Origin: Cranoglanis bouderius
Lineage: Eukaryota > Chordata > Actinopteri > Siluriformes > Cranoglanididae
Direction: 5' to 3'
DNA length: 64,000 nucleotides
Assembly (NCBI GenBank): GCA_023630585.1
Contig: CM042559.1
Span: 1,172,501 to 1,236,500 of the forward strand
This document shows, one piece after another, positions 51,201-56,190 of this stretch. The notes beneath the pieces are model-generated. The model had not been told where the DNA came from, did not search any database, and saw only the letters and a program-made list of their open reading frames with translations. Position numbers and translations under genes: made by a program. The first letter of the stretch is position 1. Each line of letters opens with the position of its first letter.

Positions 51201-53928
51201 TAATCAGTTTATTCCACTCCCATAGAATATCTTCACAGGCTTGGGTTTCAGCAACAATTTTGTGATTATACTGAGTGTGTAACAGGAATAAAGAGACAAG
51301 CAGAGACGAGTTCATCTTCTACTCCAAAAGGCTGATGAGACTCCTCATTGAGAGAGCGCTCTCCTTTCTTCCATCTCAGGTCAGAATAATGTAGAGAAAC
51401 AAAACTGTAATGGAGAAAAAGTAGAATATATTTAATCAGTGTTCTTTCTGCATGGGTTTGTTTTTGAGGCAGTGCCTTTGTGTATGGAAACTAAGGTTAC
51501 ATGTCCACCGCAGTGGAAAAAACAGAAGTAGCATAAGGCACAAAGGTAGCATATACCTTCGTAACACACTACTACAAGGTGTCACAAGAGAACCTTTACA
51601 GTTAAAAAGCTTTTTCAAAGCTCAGCAGCTCCTCTGTATCCTATTCTTCTCACTTTGCTTTTATAACACGTTTTAAGGTATTTTTTGTTAAACACTTATA
51701 GATGAAGCAGATTGTCTTTACAGTGAAATCAGTTCTTTTAATGTTTGTTATTCTTTGTTGCTCTACAACAGGAACTGAATGCGGTTTCCTTGAAAAAAAA
51801 AAAGTATATATACAATGTCACTTTTTAAATTCAGTATGGTAAATTGTGGGTCAATCTTATCTTGTCACCAGGTTCATGTTGTTCATACCCCACAAGGCCA
51901 GGACTATGAAGGAAGGACCTTTCAAGGGAAGAGGGTTAGTAGGAAATATAGATCTGGCAGAGCTCACAGATGAGCCACATTTTCCTTGTTTGGGGTCAGA
52001 TTGTCTGCCTGAATCCAGATAATGGGTTTGTAGTAATGACTGAAGCACAGTTAATGGTTTTTGTATGTCTGGTTGAGCAGGTCACAGGTGTATCTATCCT
52101 CAGAGCAGGAGAAACCATGGAGCCTGCACTCAGAGCTGTCTGCAAAGACGTCCGTATTGGCAAGATTCTAATCCAGACCAATCAGGACACAGGAGAGCCT
52201 GAGGTACCATTCCAATTGCTACCATCCCATATTAGGAAATAGTAAAAGTGAGTTAGCACATAAACTTGAATCTGATCCTATAAATACATGTTATCAGTAA
52301 CTTTTTAACAAGATATAACAAGATATTTGTTGCCATAGTTGCCAACAATGATTAATTTGTTTGGTTTTAATGATGTTTTAAGCTGCAGCTGAACAACACC
52401 ATTTCTACGTCTTATGCTTGTAGTTGCATTACTTGCGTCTGCCCAAAGATATCAGTGAGGACCATGTGATCCTTATGGACTGTACTGTGTCTACTGGTGC
52501 TGCGGCCATGATGGCAGTACGAGTCCTACTGGTAAAGTATACACACACAAACGCAATTTCTCTTAATTTAACATTGATTCTGCAGCATTCTGAAGTCCAT
52601 GTTTTATTTTCTTGTGTATATGCTGGCATAAGGTGTTTTTGTTTATGTGCATTTTTGTTTATGTGCATTTGTATTTATGTGCATAGGACCATGATGTACA
52701 GGAGGATAAAATTCTGTTGGTCTCTCTGCTGATGGCTGAGATGGGGGTCCACTCAGTAGCCTATGCCTTTCCTCAGGTCAAAATAATCACCACTGCTGTT
52801 GACAAAAAGGTCAATGACCTTTTCCACATTATTCCTGGCATAGGTAAGCAGCTGGGGTTAAACTGATGAAGAGACATATATCATTTAATATACTTACCAT
52901 GCTGCAACAGATCTGGGAATATAATGGACATATTTGTGTGATTGTCAGGTGTCCACAAATCTTTGGCCATATAGTGTATATTAAAAAAGCAGAACATTTG
53001 TTAATTTTTGTATTTATTTATTTTATAAATTTTTCTAGGGCCATAACTAATGTGAATACTAGTATAAATTAATTATATTAAATTTGAATAATTTGTCTTA
53101 TGTCTTCAACATGAGGTATAAACATTTTATTATTAACCTGTGAAGTTGTCTTAAAAATTAACTTTCCTGAATGTCTTCATCTCTACACCAGAGGATTGAG
53201 TAGTCAAACCTTGGTTTGTTGTTAACATCTTGTCAGCAACTTAGAAAAAGTATGTGAGTAGTCATGCACAGCTCTAATGCTTGTGCGCCATGCAAGTTCA
53301 GCTTTTACTTACCGTTTCAATCTAAAGTACTTCTATTACTTGCGTATTTCTGAAGACATGAGTTATTCACCACTTTGCAGATGTGTAGCCTCTGGTATCT
53401 TTCAAATATTATCCCTCTCTTAAAGAATTTATGTTGCTACCTTAATATGAACCTAGCTAATTGATATACAATTGATCAATTATCTATATTATTATTATTG
53501 TTATTAGCTAATTTTAATCCTATGGTATTTGATGTTTTAGATTCTGAGAAATAAAAGTGGCTTAATACACAAAAGGAATTATCAGAAAGTCTGTCCAGAC
53601 TTGCATTCTTTTCTGTTCTAAGTCACATCCACATGTTGCTAATAATGAGGGCCTGGCTTTCCACAAGCTGCATAACACAAAGAACAACACTGTCTGATAT
53701 CATGTACAGTCACTTTACATTATGATGTTTTTTTTTTCTTTCTTAACACTTTCTAGAGGCCTAAAATTTCCTAAAAATCTGAAAAATAAAGTTATAATAT
53801 GAAACTGTATGAAGCTGCTGAATCTGTGTCTGTCCCTTGTATCTGAAGGGAACTTTGGGGATCGGTACTTTGGCACTGATGCACCGCCTGATTGGAGTGA
53901 TGAAGACATGGATGAACCCAGCTGTTAG
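18183..53928 (+). CDS. uckl1: Uridine-cytidine kinase-like 1, 14 coding exons (N-terminal exon not found)
   Basis: UCKL1 phosphorylates uridine and cytidine with a nucleoside triphosphate in the pyrimidine salvage pathway; its second domain resembles uracil phosphoribosyltransferase. Fourteen exons between GT and AG sites (18183-18376, 18784-18890, 30825-30995, 31223-31294, 34031-34220, 34490-34551, 40487-40503, 45324-45422, 51286-51379, 51872-51934, 52081-52203, 52424-52531, 52687-52843, 53849-53928) join with exact phase into 511 codons and a TAG stop. Vertebrate UCKL1 is about 550 residues, so roughly 40 N-terminal residues are missing. Residues 68-75 are the P-loop GGSASGKT; 186-265 complete the kinase fold; 357-425 hold the phosphoribosyltransferase core. 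No frameshift or stop was seen, so the gene looks intact. Introns of 146 bp to 11.9 kb are filled with transposons. Confidence 0.95.
18784..18890 (+). CDS. uckl1: uckl1 exon: P-loop
   Basis: Encodes GLCGGSASGKTTVARKIIEA followed by LDVPWVVLLSMDSFYK. GGSASGKT binds the nucleotide phosphates (Walker A), and the MDSFYK segment is the conserved strand with the catalytic Asp of uridine kinases. The donor is GTGAGA. It precedes the longest intron of the gene (11.9 kb). Confidence 0.95.
19055..19068 (+). promoter_or_regulatory. CTCF-like core motif
   Basis: CCACCAGGTGGCGC is close to the vertebrate CTCF consensus. A second similar motif in the same orientation, GCACCAGAGGGCA, lies at 19,321-19,333. 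Both are in a probable repeat, so binding is only a possibility. Confidence 0.35.
19130..19235. repeat. AT-rich stretch with (TA)n core
   Basis: Alternating AT sequence with a (TA)11-type core at about 19,201-19,223, flanked by TTATTCATT / ATTATATATT-rich text with partial dyad symmetry. Confidence 0.75.
19460..22010. other. Intron sequence with few recognised elements
   Basis: No protein-coding similarity was seen. A GTAAGT donor-like site at 19,951 follows a 230-bp stretch containing ATGs. 19,930-20,180 has repeated CTAACGT words. A tandem repeat lies at 21,520-21,900. Confidence 0.5.
21520..21900. repeat. Imperfect tandem repeat, unit about 120-130 bp, three copies
   Basis: Each unit carries CACTCTCCA/ACTCTCCACCCCAT-type text, then TTTGTGCTCAGTTTGTGC-like words, then a GTAACTATTTCCCTTCC-like end. 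The units begin near 21,537, 21,671 and 21,808. They are diverged and encode no shared open frame. Confidence 0.65.
22012..23370 (+). mobile_element. Tc1-like element (CAGTGGGTATAG family), right end lost
   Basis: The left inverted repeat starts CAGTGGGTATAGAAAAGTAT behind TA. The transposase begins near 22,394 and keeps SGDGYKKISKASSMPRSTVK (helix-turn-helix), RKLVREATKRPTATLKQL, VLWSDE (first Asp), FQHDNDPKHTAK (second Asp) and SPDLNPTENLWND (Glu). Frameshifts near 22,740 and 23,030 and stops near 23,145, 23,249 and 23,327 break it. The right inverted repeat is replaced at about 23,370 by another Tc1 element. Confidence 0.85.
23371..24762 (-). mobile_element. Second Tc1-like element, minus orientation, left repeat truncated
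   Basis: Inverted copies of GAGTGGCAAAAGTATGTGAA lie at about 23,447 and (inverted) 24,557-24,576. The outer right end is AACTTTCAAGAACCACTG at a TA (24,763). The minus strand carries transposase pieces MANVHESTIRRTRMAVCMGG, FLWMDETKIDLFGLNEKRY and FGPILLHLGQDGLTSLMEQ. The outer 100 or more bases of the left repeat are missing at the junction with the previous element. Confidence 0.8.
24915..25258. mobile_element. Small LINE and Tc1 fragments
   Basis: About 24,920-25,010 resembles a LINE RT segment (GPDG-like text GGGGCCTGATGGAATCAGAC). 25,150-25,258 matches the right end of the Tc1 family found at 45,687-47,227 (CAAGGGTGCCAATATTAGTG). Confidence 0.5.
25287..26778. mobile_element. Chimeric Tc1-like element with two head-to-head transposase halves
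   Basis: Ends are CTGTGCAAAAGTTTTAGGCA behind TA (25,285-25,286) and ...CAAAACTTTTGCACAG before TA (26,779-26,780). Left of about 26,026 the minus strand encodes SLVRSGLHGRLVAKKPYLQR, WGCISANGVGDLVRINGLLN, FILQHDNVPKHTAK and SPDLNIIESIWDYL. Right of it the plus strand encodes DWTVEQ, VMWSDESRFTLFQSNG, SGGSVMIWGCFS and GIFQDDNAKIHQIVKEW. Both halves have their C-termini outward. Stops occur in both. The right repeat resembles the MITE at 41,054-41,578. Confidence 0.8.
26880..27575 (+). mobile_element. Gypsy-type retrotransposon fragment: primer site and Gag N-terminus
   Basis: TGGTGGCCCATACGGG at about 26,892 is a plausible primer-binding site. Downstream reads SLYVSDDENVDDKGDNDDVF, FDQVKGDLLALKSQVETIDA and, shifted, LNREAALREVVAASLERLDE, SFHQSLEKLERAVVD: an acidic stretch and a coiled coil, followed by a Pro/Ser/Thr-rich part and LDFLYFGK. 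This fits the N-terminal Gag of fish gypsy elements. It breaks off at about 27,575 against a Tc1 fragment. Confidence 0.6.
27580..27900 (-). mobile_element. Tc1-like transposase N-terminal fragment
   Basis: The minus strand gives GKSSATRQKVVILHQQGLSQ, AEISR (stop) TGVSRCAVQALLKKHKETGN and VENRRCSGRPRKLTPADERH, the two DNA-binding helix-turn-helix motifs and the GRPR(K) AT-hook of a Tc1-like transposase. The catalytic domain is absent. Confidence 0.8.
27918..28740 (-). mobile_element. LINE 3' UTR copy (same tail family as 9484)
   Basis: Shares TGCTTTTAACAATGGACATT, CAAAGCAGCTTTACAGAAAT and GAGGAACCAGACTCAAAAGG with 9,510-9,700, and continues with the same order of blocks up to CGGCCAGCCACTCCACCATC. 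It is non-coding. Confidence 0.8.
28742..29285. other. Intron sequence, unclassified
   Basis: 28,760-28,915 resembles the non-coding flank of a Tc1-like element (GCTAATGATTGTGTTTCAAC), possibly the other side of the fragment at 27,580. The rest is AT-rich with nothing recognised. Confidence 0.35.
29290..29440 (-). mobile_element. Small LINE RT fragment
   Basis: The minus strand reads KNFADELAMVLTSIFNTSLV then LSVVPTCLKWSTTV, the region preceding the first RT motifs in Rex/L2-type LINEs. Confidence 0.7.
29533..29626 (-). mobile_element. LINE tail fragment hosting a Tc1 insertion
   Basis: ATTTGTATAGCGCTTTTAAC and the following CAAAGCAG text match the LINE tail at 9,510 and 27,950. The Tc1 derivative at 29,627-30,493 is inserted in it at a TA. 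Confidence 0.75.
29627..30493 (+). mobile_element. Internally deleted Tc1 derivative (CAGTGGGTATAG family)
   Basis: Both inverted repeats are present (CAGTGGGTATAGAAAAGAAT ... TTCTTTTCTATACCCACTG) and flanked by TA. Inside, the first 25 or so transposase codons (ATG at 30,014) are joined to the last 50 or so, with about 0.7 kb deleted between. A T-tract of about 32 nt (30,308-30,339) lies in the right repeat. It cannot encode transposase and is a MITE-like non-autonomous copy. Confidence 0.9.
30496..30824. other. Intron sequence before uckl1 exon 30825
   Basis: Nothing recognised beyond the exon's own acceptor region. Confidence 0.5.
30825..30995 (+). CDS. uckl1: uckl1 exon: nucleoside-binding region
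   Basis: Encodes VLSDEEQLLAASNDYNFDHP, DAFDFDLLVYTLRKLKQGKS and VKIPVYDFTTHGRQKEW, 57 whole codons. The NFDHPDAFD and VPxYDFTTH motifs line the nucleoside site in uridine-cytidine kinases. The donor is GTAAGT. Confidence 0.95.
31223..31294 (+). CDS. uckl1: uckl1 exon: kinase beta strand with FEGIM motif
   Basis: Encodes KTVYGASVIIFEGIMSFADK then ELLK (24 codons). IIFEGIM is the conserved core strand of the uridine kinase fold. The donor GTATGA is followed almost at once by LINE sequence. Confidence 0.95.
31318..32340 (-). mobile_element. LINE with RT catalytic region and 3' UTR
   Basis: The minus strand reads from the right DPFQFTQRANRSVDDAINVA, LHYILQRLDKSLTYGHIPFV, DFSSG, then after a gap SQGCVLSSRS, LINFADDTILVGPVSNNDQS and GLVAWCNANKS. 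FADD is the RT catalytic box and DFSS motif A. The 3' UTR continues left to about 31,318, close behind the uckl1 donor at 31,295. Confidence 0.8.
32377..33790 (+). mobile_element. Tc1-like element (CAGTCATGGAAAAA family), right end incomplete
   Basis: The left repeat starts CAGTCATGGAAAAAAGAAAG behind TA. The transposase keeps MPRRKDISHVFREPIVASRQ, SGKGYKAIFKQFEIHNSTMR, RLNNYGFYGRVEKVPSLQKE, ILWTDDTKVEMFGH (first Asp) and NTVKHGGGGVMIWALL, then decays in a poly(A)-containing stretch near 33,290 and many stops. Part of the right repeat (GGTGTACTTATTTTTCCCAC) is seen at about 33,630, but no terminal CTG-TA. Confidence 0.8.
33815..33960. mobile_element. Fragments of two other Tc1-like families
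   Basis: ATAACATTAAAACCACTGAC (about 33,827) is the end motif of the family at 54,883. GATGTCCACATACTTTGGCC...TAGTGTA at 33,925-33,960 matches the right end of the element at 43,861-44,665. Confidence 0.6.
34031..34220 (+). CDS. uckl1: uckl1 exon: kinase lid and C-terminal part
   Basis: Encodes [40 protein letters not shown] and FVKPAFEQYIEPTMRLADIV then VPR. [11 protein letters not shown] and RRLRRDI(S)ERGR are signature motifs of uridine kinases, with the arginine-rich lid closing over the nucleotide. The acceptor follows an 18-T tract. Confidence 0.95.
34490..34551 (+). CDS. uckl1: uckl1 exon: end of kinase domain
   Basis: Encodes GGGNMVAIDLIVQHVHSQLE then E, with a split Gly at the start and phase 0 at the end. 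The donor is GTAAGC. If the donor is ignored, the frame stays open through a Tc1 remnant into LINE reverse transcriptase up to 35,115. Confidence 0.95.
34611..37450 (+). mobile_element. Tc1-like element (CAGTGGGTATAG family) interrupted by a LINE
   Basis: GCTTTTCAGCCTGAAATG at 34,611-34,628 is an exact piece of this family's inverted repeat (compare 22,063). The repeat resumes at 36,017 with GAAATGAAGATGGACAC. The transposase starts at ATG 36,304 (MGGKALSKDLRDKVVDRHKS) with an intact DNA-binding half to about 36,630, frameshifts near 36,630-36,900, and an open C-terminal half to the TAA at 37,254 (FQHDNDPKHTAK, SPDLNPIENLWNDL). The right end ...TATACCCACTG is at TA 37,451. The outer left end is lost. 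Confidence 0.85.
34629..36016 (+). mobile_element. L2-type LINE, 5'-truncated, nested in the Tc1 element
   Basis: The open frame gives NNQIYEIFQSGFRSLHSTET, VMLDLSSAFDTVDHKILISR (motif A), STCGVPQGLILAP, HCYADDMQIYLPV (catalytic YADD), then after a frameshift near 35,090 NTDKTEVIVFN, VRNLGVEFDNSFKFDKQISS and NNLAPPYLTNLLHPY. The 3' end is a short TGAACTTGAA-type tail. GAAATG at 34,623-34,628 and 36,017-36,022 is a likely target duplication. One frameshift and few stops make it fairly young. Confidence 0.9.
37453..38596. other. Intron sequence with a short repeat remnant
   Basis: About 37,465-37,575 contains GTGAGGTGGCAATGCTACCC, a widespread fish repeat segment. A poly(A) run lies at about 38,098-38,115. 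Nothing else was recognised. Confidence 0.45.
38597..40114 (-). mobile_element. Tc1-like element (CAGTCCCCTCCAAAG family), full length but decayed
   Basis: Starts CAGTCCCCTCCAAAGCTATT and ends ...TTTCAGAGAGGACTG, with TA on both sides. The minus strand keeps INLYQSDGKAKVWR, a QDNDPKHTVK-like second Asp region (frame-shifted) and an SPDLNPTEHAF-like Glu region, with many stops. Length of 1.52 kb is normal for the family. Confidence 0.85.
40115..40379. other. Intron sequence, nothing recognised
   Basis: AT-rich, with a short T-tract at about 40,348-40,361. Confidence 0.5.
40409..40486 (+). promoter_or_regulatory. uckl1: Long pyrimidine tract upstream of the microexon
   Basis: About 60 bases of almost pure C/T (CTCTCTCTCCCTCCCTCTGA, then CCCCCTCCATCTCTCTATCC) end in GATGCAG. 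Microexons need strong flanking signals because exon definition fails below about 50 nt. This tract and the donor GTAGAG are the likely determinants. Confidence 0.7.
40487..40503 (+). CDS. uckl1: uckl1 microexon of 17 nt (RELSV + 2 nt)
   Basis: GATGCAG is followed by CGCGAGCTCAGTGTCAG and the donor GTAGAG. The 17 bases encode RELSV plus two bases that complete an Arg codon with the next exon, giving [20 protein letters not shown], the continuous sequence known in UCKL1. Phases on both sides fit only if this exon is included. Confidence 0.9.
41054..41578. mobile_element. MITE with CTGTGCAAAAG inverted ends
   Basis: Starts CTGTGCAAAAGGCACATGCA and ends ...CTAAAACTTTTGCACAG, flanked by TA. Length is 525 bp with no transposase. 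Its inner sequence recurs inverted in the right part of 25,287-26,778 and at 55,740-56,105. Confidence 0.85.
41580..43860. other. Intron sequence without recognised genes
   Basis: Mostly AT-rich single-copy-like sequence. It contains a perfect hairpin at 43,571-43,607. A spot at 42,737 (CATAGAGGAAACTCCGCTGG) looks exon-like but does not fit the uckl1 phase. Confidence 0.45.
43571..43607. repeat. Perfect hairpin, 17-bp stem and 3-nt loop
   Basis: GTCCCAAATTACCAAAC, then ATG, then its exact reverse complement. A related half copy (GTCCCAATTACC) lies just before, at about 43,548. Confidence 0.9.
43861..44665 (+). mobile_element. Tc1-like remnant (CACTATATG family)
   Basis: Starts CACTATATGAAGTATGTGGA and ends ...TTTGGCCAAATAGTG, with TA on both sides. 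The plus strand near 44,130-44,180 gives FWYELEHKLHAFLSN (from the HLWDELE segment after the catalytic Glu). The minus strand at 44,030-43,925 gives FGLGPLVPVKGNLNVKAYKD then ILENCVPPALWQ, so the left part is inverted relative to the right. About 44,190-44,510 is an unrelated repeat insertion. Confidence 0.65.
45153..45214. repeat. Compound microsatellite (TG)n(AG)n
   Basis: About 18 TG units pass into about 13 AG units. It lies about 110 bp upstream of a uckl1 exon. Confidence 0.95.
45324..45422 (+). CDS. uckl1: uckl1 exon: linker between kinase and UPRT-like domains
   Basis: Completes an Arg codon and encodes [20 protein letters not shown] then STPQVRGMHTII, ending with two bases of Arg at GTCAGA. 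This linker is characteristic of UCKL1 and absent from UCK1/UCK2. Confidence 0.95.
45687..47227 (+). mobile_element. Tc1-like element (CAGTGCCCTCTAC family), full length, decayed
   Basis: Starts CAGTGCCCTCTACTAATATT and ends ...TTAGTGGAGGGCACTG, with TA on both sides. The transposase remnant (about 46,025-47,017) shows VVELHKMGSGYKKIAKAVKM, KIGRGWIFQQDNDPKHTSKS (second Asp) and WPSQSPDLKPIENLWGELKR (Glu). The last 100 codons (from 46,680) are open except for frame breaks; the middle is full of stops. Confidence 0.9.
47466..49661. mobile_element. DNA element with CAGTGTTTCCC termini
   Basis: CAGTGTTTCCCATTAATTAC at the left and CCTGTGGGAAACACTG at the right form an 11-bp inverted end pair, hAT-like in style. 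The inner ends differ after that, so two related elements may be joined. It contains a Tc1-like remnant. No transposase of its own was recognised. Confidence 0.5.
47850..48850 (+). pseudogene. Tc1-like transposase remnant with right terminal repeat
   Basis: The frame from about 47,840 gives PICGKLRLQFVEQFQNYVPQ, CKIAKTMNISSSTVDKIIKR and FKESGEISVRKGQG, then a stop at 48,027, LHARDL, QHCIKN, and after frame changes WTGAKWKTVLWSDETKFDIF (first Asp), FFGNHGRSI and QKPASLMVWWYIS. The second Asp and Glu segments are missing. The right end holds repeated CCCAACTTTTTTG words at about 48,636 and 48,823. Same family as the fragment at 10,716. Confidence 0.8.
50264..51285. other. Intron sequence, mostly unrecognised
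   Basis: About 50,470-50,600 (CCAACTGGGGAGGATGACTG) resembles a dispersed fish repeat that I cannot classify. The rest shows nothing. Confidence 0.4.
51286..51379 (+). CDS. uckl1: uckl1 exon: start of UPRT-like domain
   Basis: Encodes NKETSRDEFIFYSKRLMRLL then IERALSFLPSQ. The TSRDEFIFYSKRLMRLLIE block is the N-terminal helix of UPRT-type domains. The donor is GTCAGA. Confidence 0.95.
51872..51934 (+). CDS. uckl1: uckl1 exon: UPRT-like beta hairpin
   Basis: Encodes VHVVHTPQGQDYEGRTFQGK then R (21 codons). TPQG..YEG is the conserved hairpin before the GVSILRAGE motif. The exon is somewhat diverged but fits in length and phase. The donor is GTTAGT. Confidence 0.9.
52081..52203 (+). CDS. uckl1: uckl1 exon: GVSILRAGE core of UPRT-like domain
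   Basis: Encodes VTGVSILRAGETMEPALRAV, CKDVRIGKILIQTNQDTGEP and E. ILRAGETME is the UPRT signature and GKILIQTN the following strand. The donor is GTACCA. Confidence 0.95.
52424..52531 (+). CDS. uckl1: uckl1 exon: PRPP-binding-type motif
   Basis: Encodes LHYLRLPKDISEDHVILMDC then TVSTGAAAMMAVRVLL. ILMDCTVSTGAA is the phosphoribosyl pyrophosphate-binding loop of phosphoribosyltransferases; the residue after Asp is Cys. The donor is GTAAAG. Confidence 0.95.
52687..52843 (+). CDS. uckl1: uckl1 exon: C-terminal UPRT-like core
   Basis: Encodes DHDVQEDKILLVSLLMAEMG, VHSVAYAFPQVKIITTAVDK and KVNDLFHIIPGI plus the first base of Gly. KIITTAVD and the IIPGIG(N) turn close the UPRT fold around the uracil site. 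The donor is GTAAGC. Confidence 0.95.
52925..52982. mobile_element. End fragment of the CACTATATG Tc1 family
   Basis: GTCAGGTGTCCACAAATCTT then TGGCCATATAGTGTA repeats the right end of 43,861-44,665. It lies in the last uckl1 intron. Confidence 0.7.
52983..53848. other. Remainder of the last uckl1 intron
   Basis: AT-rich; no element recognised. AATAAA occurs at about 53,785, shortly before the last exon. Confidence 0.5.
53849..53928 (+). CDS. uckl1: uckl1 last coding exon
   Basis: Completes the Gly codon and encodes NFGDRYFGTDAPPDWSDEDM then DEPSC and TAG. GNFGDRYFGTD is the end of the UPRT-like domain; an acidic tail follows, as in other UCKL1 proteins. The acceptor is TCTGAAG. Confidence 0.95.
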
Positions 53929-54816
53929 AAGCTACACAGATCCAGCTGAACATGAGCCATATGGACAGGACTGGACACTTAATGCACTATAGACCTAATG
54001 GGTCTGACTTTCAAAATATAGTTAAATACCACAAGCAGCAAATATTTTATATACTTGTTAGTGTCTTTGAAAATCTAGCATACTGAAGTTTTTAAAAATG
54101 TGAACATTTATTTAAAAAAAAAAATTAAGTTGAAATGGTGGTGTTTTACAGTATTTTATTGTCAACAAGGGAATGTGATTTATTTTGTTTTTGTTTTTAG
54201 TAGGTTGCTTATATGCCACATTTCTTTCTTTTGTTTGTTTGTTTTTAGGATTACAGCTTTCTGTAAACACACTGAAAAACAGGTCTACCTTATAGCTTTG
54301 TTGTGCCGCACAAAGTGAGTTCTTTTAACGACCACTTCATCGGAAAATGTGTGTGGGTGTTGTTTCTTTAACTTGGTTTCCCCTCTACCTGCAAAAAAAT
54401 TGCTGACCAAACCATCATAGTCTGTTAATGTTGGGCTTGATCTTTTTAAAACAATTAACTGAGCAATGAAATGGGTATTTGGCCTACAAATATATACCTG
54501 CTTTATTTTTTATTTTCAAACATCTAAAATTAGATGAAAATGAGAGCATGATTTGTCAGGGTTTTTGTACACCTCTGTAAACACATACTTATGCAAGTCT
54601 CTAAAGTACAAGAATTGAATTTGGCACTTTCTAGAGCCATGACAAAATAGCAAAGCAGAATTAGCACTAGATGTAAAAAAAAAAAAAAACCCCAAGTGAA
54701 TTGATGATCACTAATTATTGGGTCAGTAAGACTTTTTCAGGTCAAATGAAATGTGTCATGTGAGGTATATGTACAGAATATATCTTGGATTATAAATTTT
54801 CACACACACTGATATA

Positions 54817-54817
<1 letters not shown>
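53929..54817 (+). other. uckl1: Probable uckl1 3' UTR and flank
   Basis: Directly follows the stop codon. I found no AATAAA here. The first canonical one I see is at 55,949, inside a MITE remnant, then 56,254. The true 3' end cannot be fixed from sequence alone. Confidence 0.45.

Positions 54818-54856
<39 letters not shown>
54818..54856. repeat. (GT)n microsatellite
   Basis: About 19 uninterrupted GT units, followed by ATGTATGTATAT. Confidence 0.95.
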
Positions 54857-54858
<2 letters not shown>

Positions 54859-54882
54859 ATGTATGTATATATATGTATACAC

Positions 54883-55660
54883 ACATAAATCAGCCGTAAC
54901 ATTGAAACCACGTGCCTAATATTGTGTAGGTCCCCCTTCTGCAACCAAAACAGTTCTGACAGTTGTTTGTCCAAGACATCCCACAGATGCATGATTGGAT
55001 TGAGATCTGGGGAATTTGGAGGCCAAGTCAACACTTCCAACAGTTCATTACTGAACAATTTTTGCAGGGTGCATTATCTTGCTGAAAGAGGCCACTGCCA
55101 TTAGGGAGGACTGTTGGAAGGTGGTATTTGTCAAAGTAAAATCCACATGAATGCCAGGACCCAAGGTTTCCAGCAGAATATTGCCCAATGCATCACACTT
55201 CCTCCGCCAGCTTACCTACTTCCAATAGTGCACCCTGGTGCCATCTCTTCCCCACGAAAACGATGCGCTCACACCTGGCTGCCCACATGATGTAAAAGAA
55301 AATGTGATCCGTCAGACCAAGCAACCTTCTTCCATTGCTCCATGGTTCAATTTTGATGCTCACATGCTCATTGTAGGCACTTTTGGTGGTGGACATGGGT
55401 TAGCATGGGCACTCTGACCAGTCTGTGGCTATGCAGCCCCATACGCAATGCACTGTGTTCTAACACCTTTCTATCATAGCCAGGATAAACTTTTTTCAGC
55501 AATTTGTGCTACAGTAGCTATTCTGTGGCATTAGACCAAACAGGTTAGCCTTCGCTCGCTCCCCGTGCGCATCATTGAGCCTTGGGGCCCATGACCCTGT
55601 TGCCGGTTCACGGTTGTCCTTCCTTAGAACACTTTTGGTAGGTACTATCTAGTGCATACT
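54883..55660 (-). mobile_element. Tc1-like remnant (AAATCAGCCGTAACATTGAA family)
   Basis: The end motif AAATCAGCCGTAACATTGAA is at about 54,887. The minus strand encodes ELLEVLTWPPNSPDLNPIMH then LWDVLDKQL (Glu region) near the left end. Further right come KVYPGYDRKVLEHTALR-like and KCLQWACEHQNWTMEQW-like segments across frame breaks. The second catalytic Asp segment is lost between the pieces. A terminal repeat at the right is not clear. Confidence 0.75.
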
Positions 55661-55739
55661 GGGAACACCCCACATGACCTGATTAAAAAATAATAATAAT
55701 TTTATGACTTCTACATTATCGAGCCAATACAAAAAACAT

Positions 55740-56104
55740 TTTAGATTCCCAAACATTAGTTTTCTAGCACAAAATTGTGTTACAGAAAAATGTTTGTATG
55801 TCATTAAAGAAAGCAGCATATTACGTAAGAGACACTTTTCAGACAAAAAAACACAATGAAGGCTGCTGGGTTTTGCCGCAAAAAGTAAGAAGCGAGTGCG
55901 AATGTCAAAGTCTCCAGAAGAACTGTTGTTGGTTCTGCAAGATGCTCAATAAAACTTACCAGCTAATTTCCTTATAAAACTACACAAACTGTACCGGAGA
56001 CTAGTATTTAATATTGATTTTGTTTCATTTACTACTGTTTACTGCTCTTTGTGTTATGTTAAAAAAAAAAAAATTGTAGAAACATTTATTTTCATTATTT
56101 TGAA

Positions 56105-56105
<1 letters not shown>
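55740..56105. mobile_element. Truncated copy of the CTGTGCAAAAG MITE family
   Basis: Shares GAAAAATGTTTGTATGTCAT, CAATGAAGGCTGCTGGGTTT and GTTTACTGCTCTTTG with 26,400-26,690 and (inverted) 41,054-41,578. It ends at the TA microsatellite and lacks the terminal CAG. It carries an AATAAA at 55,949. Confidence 0.8.

Positions 56106-56107
<2 letters not shown>

Positions 56108-56190
<83 letters not shown>
56108..56190. repeat. Microsatellite (TA)n(CA)n
   Basis: About 32 TA units followed by about 10 CA units. Confidence 0.95.
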
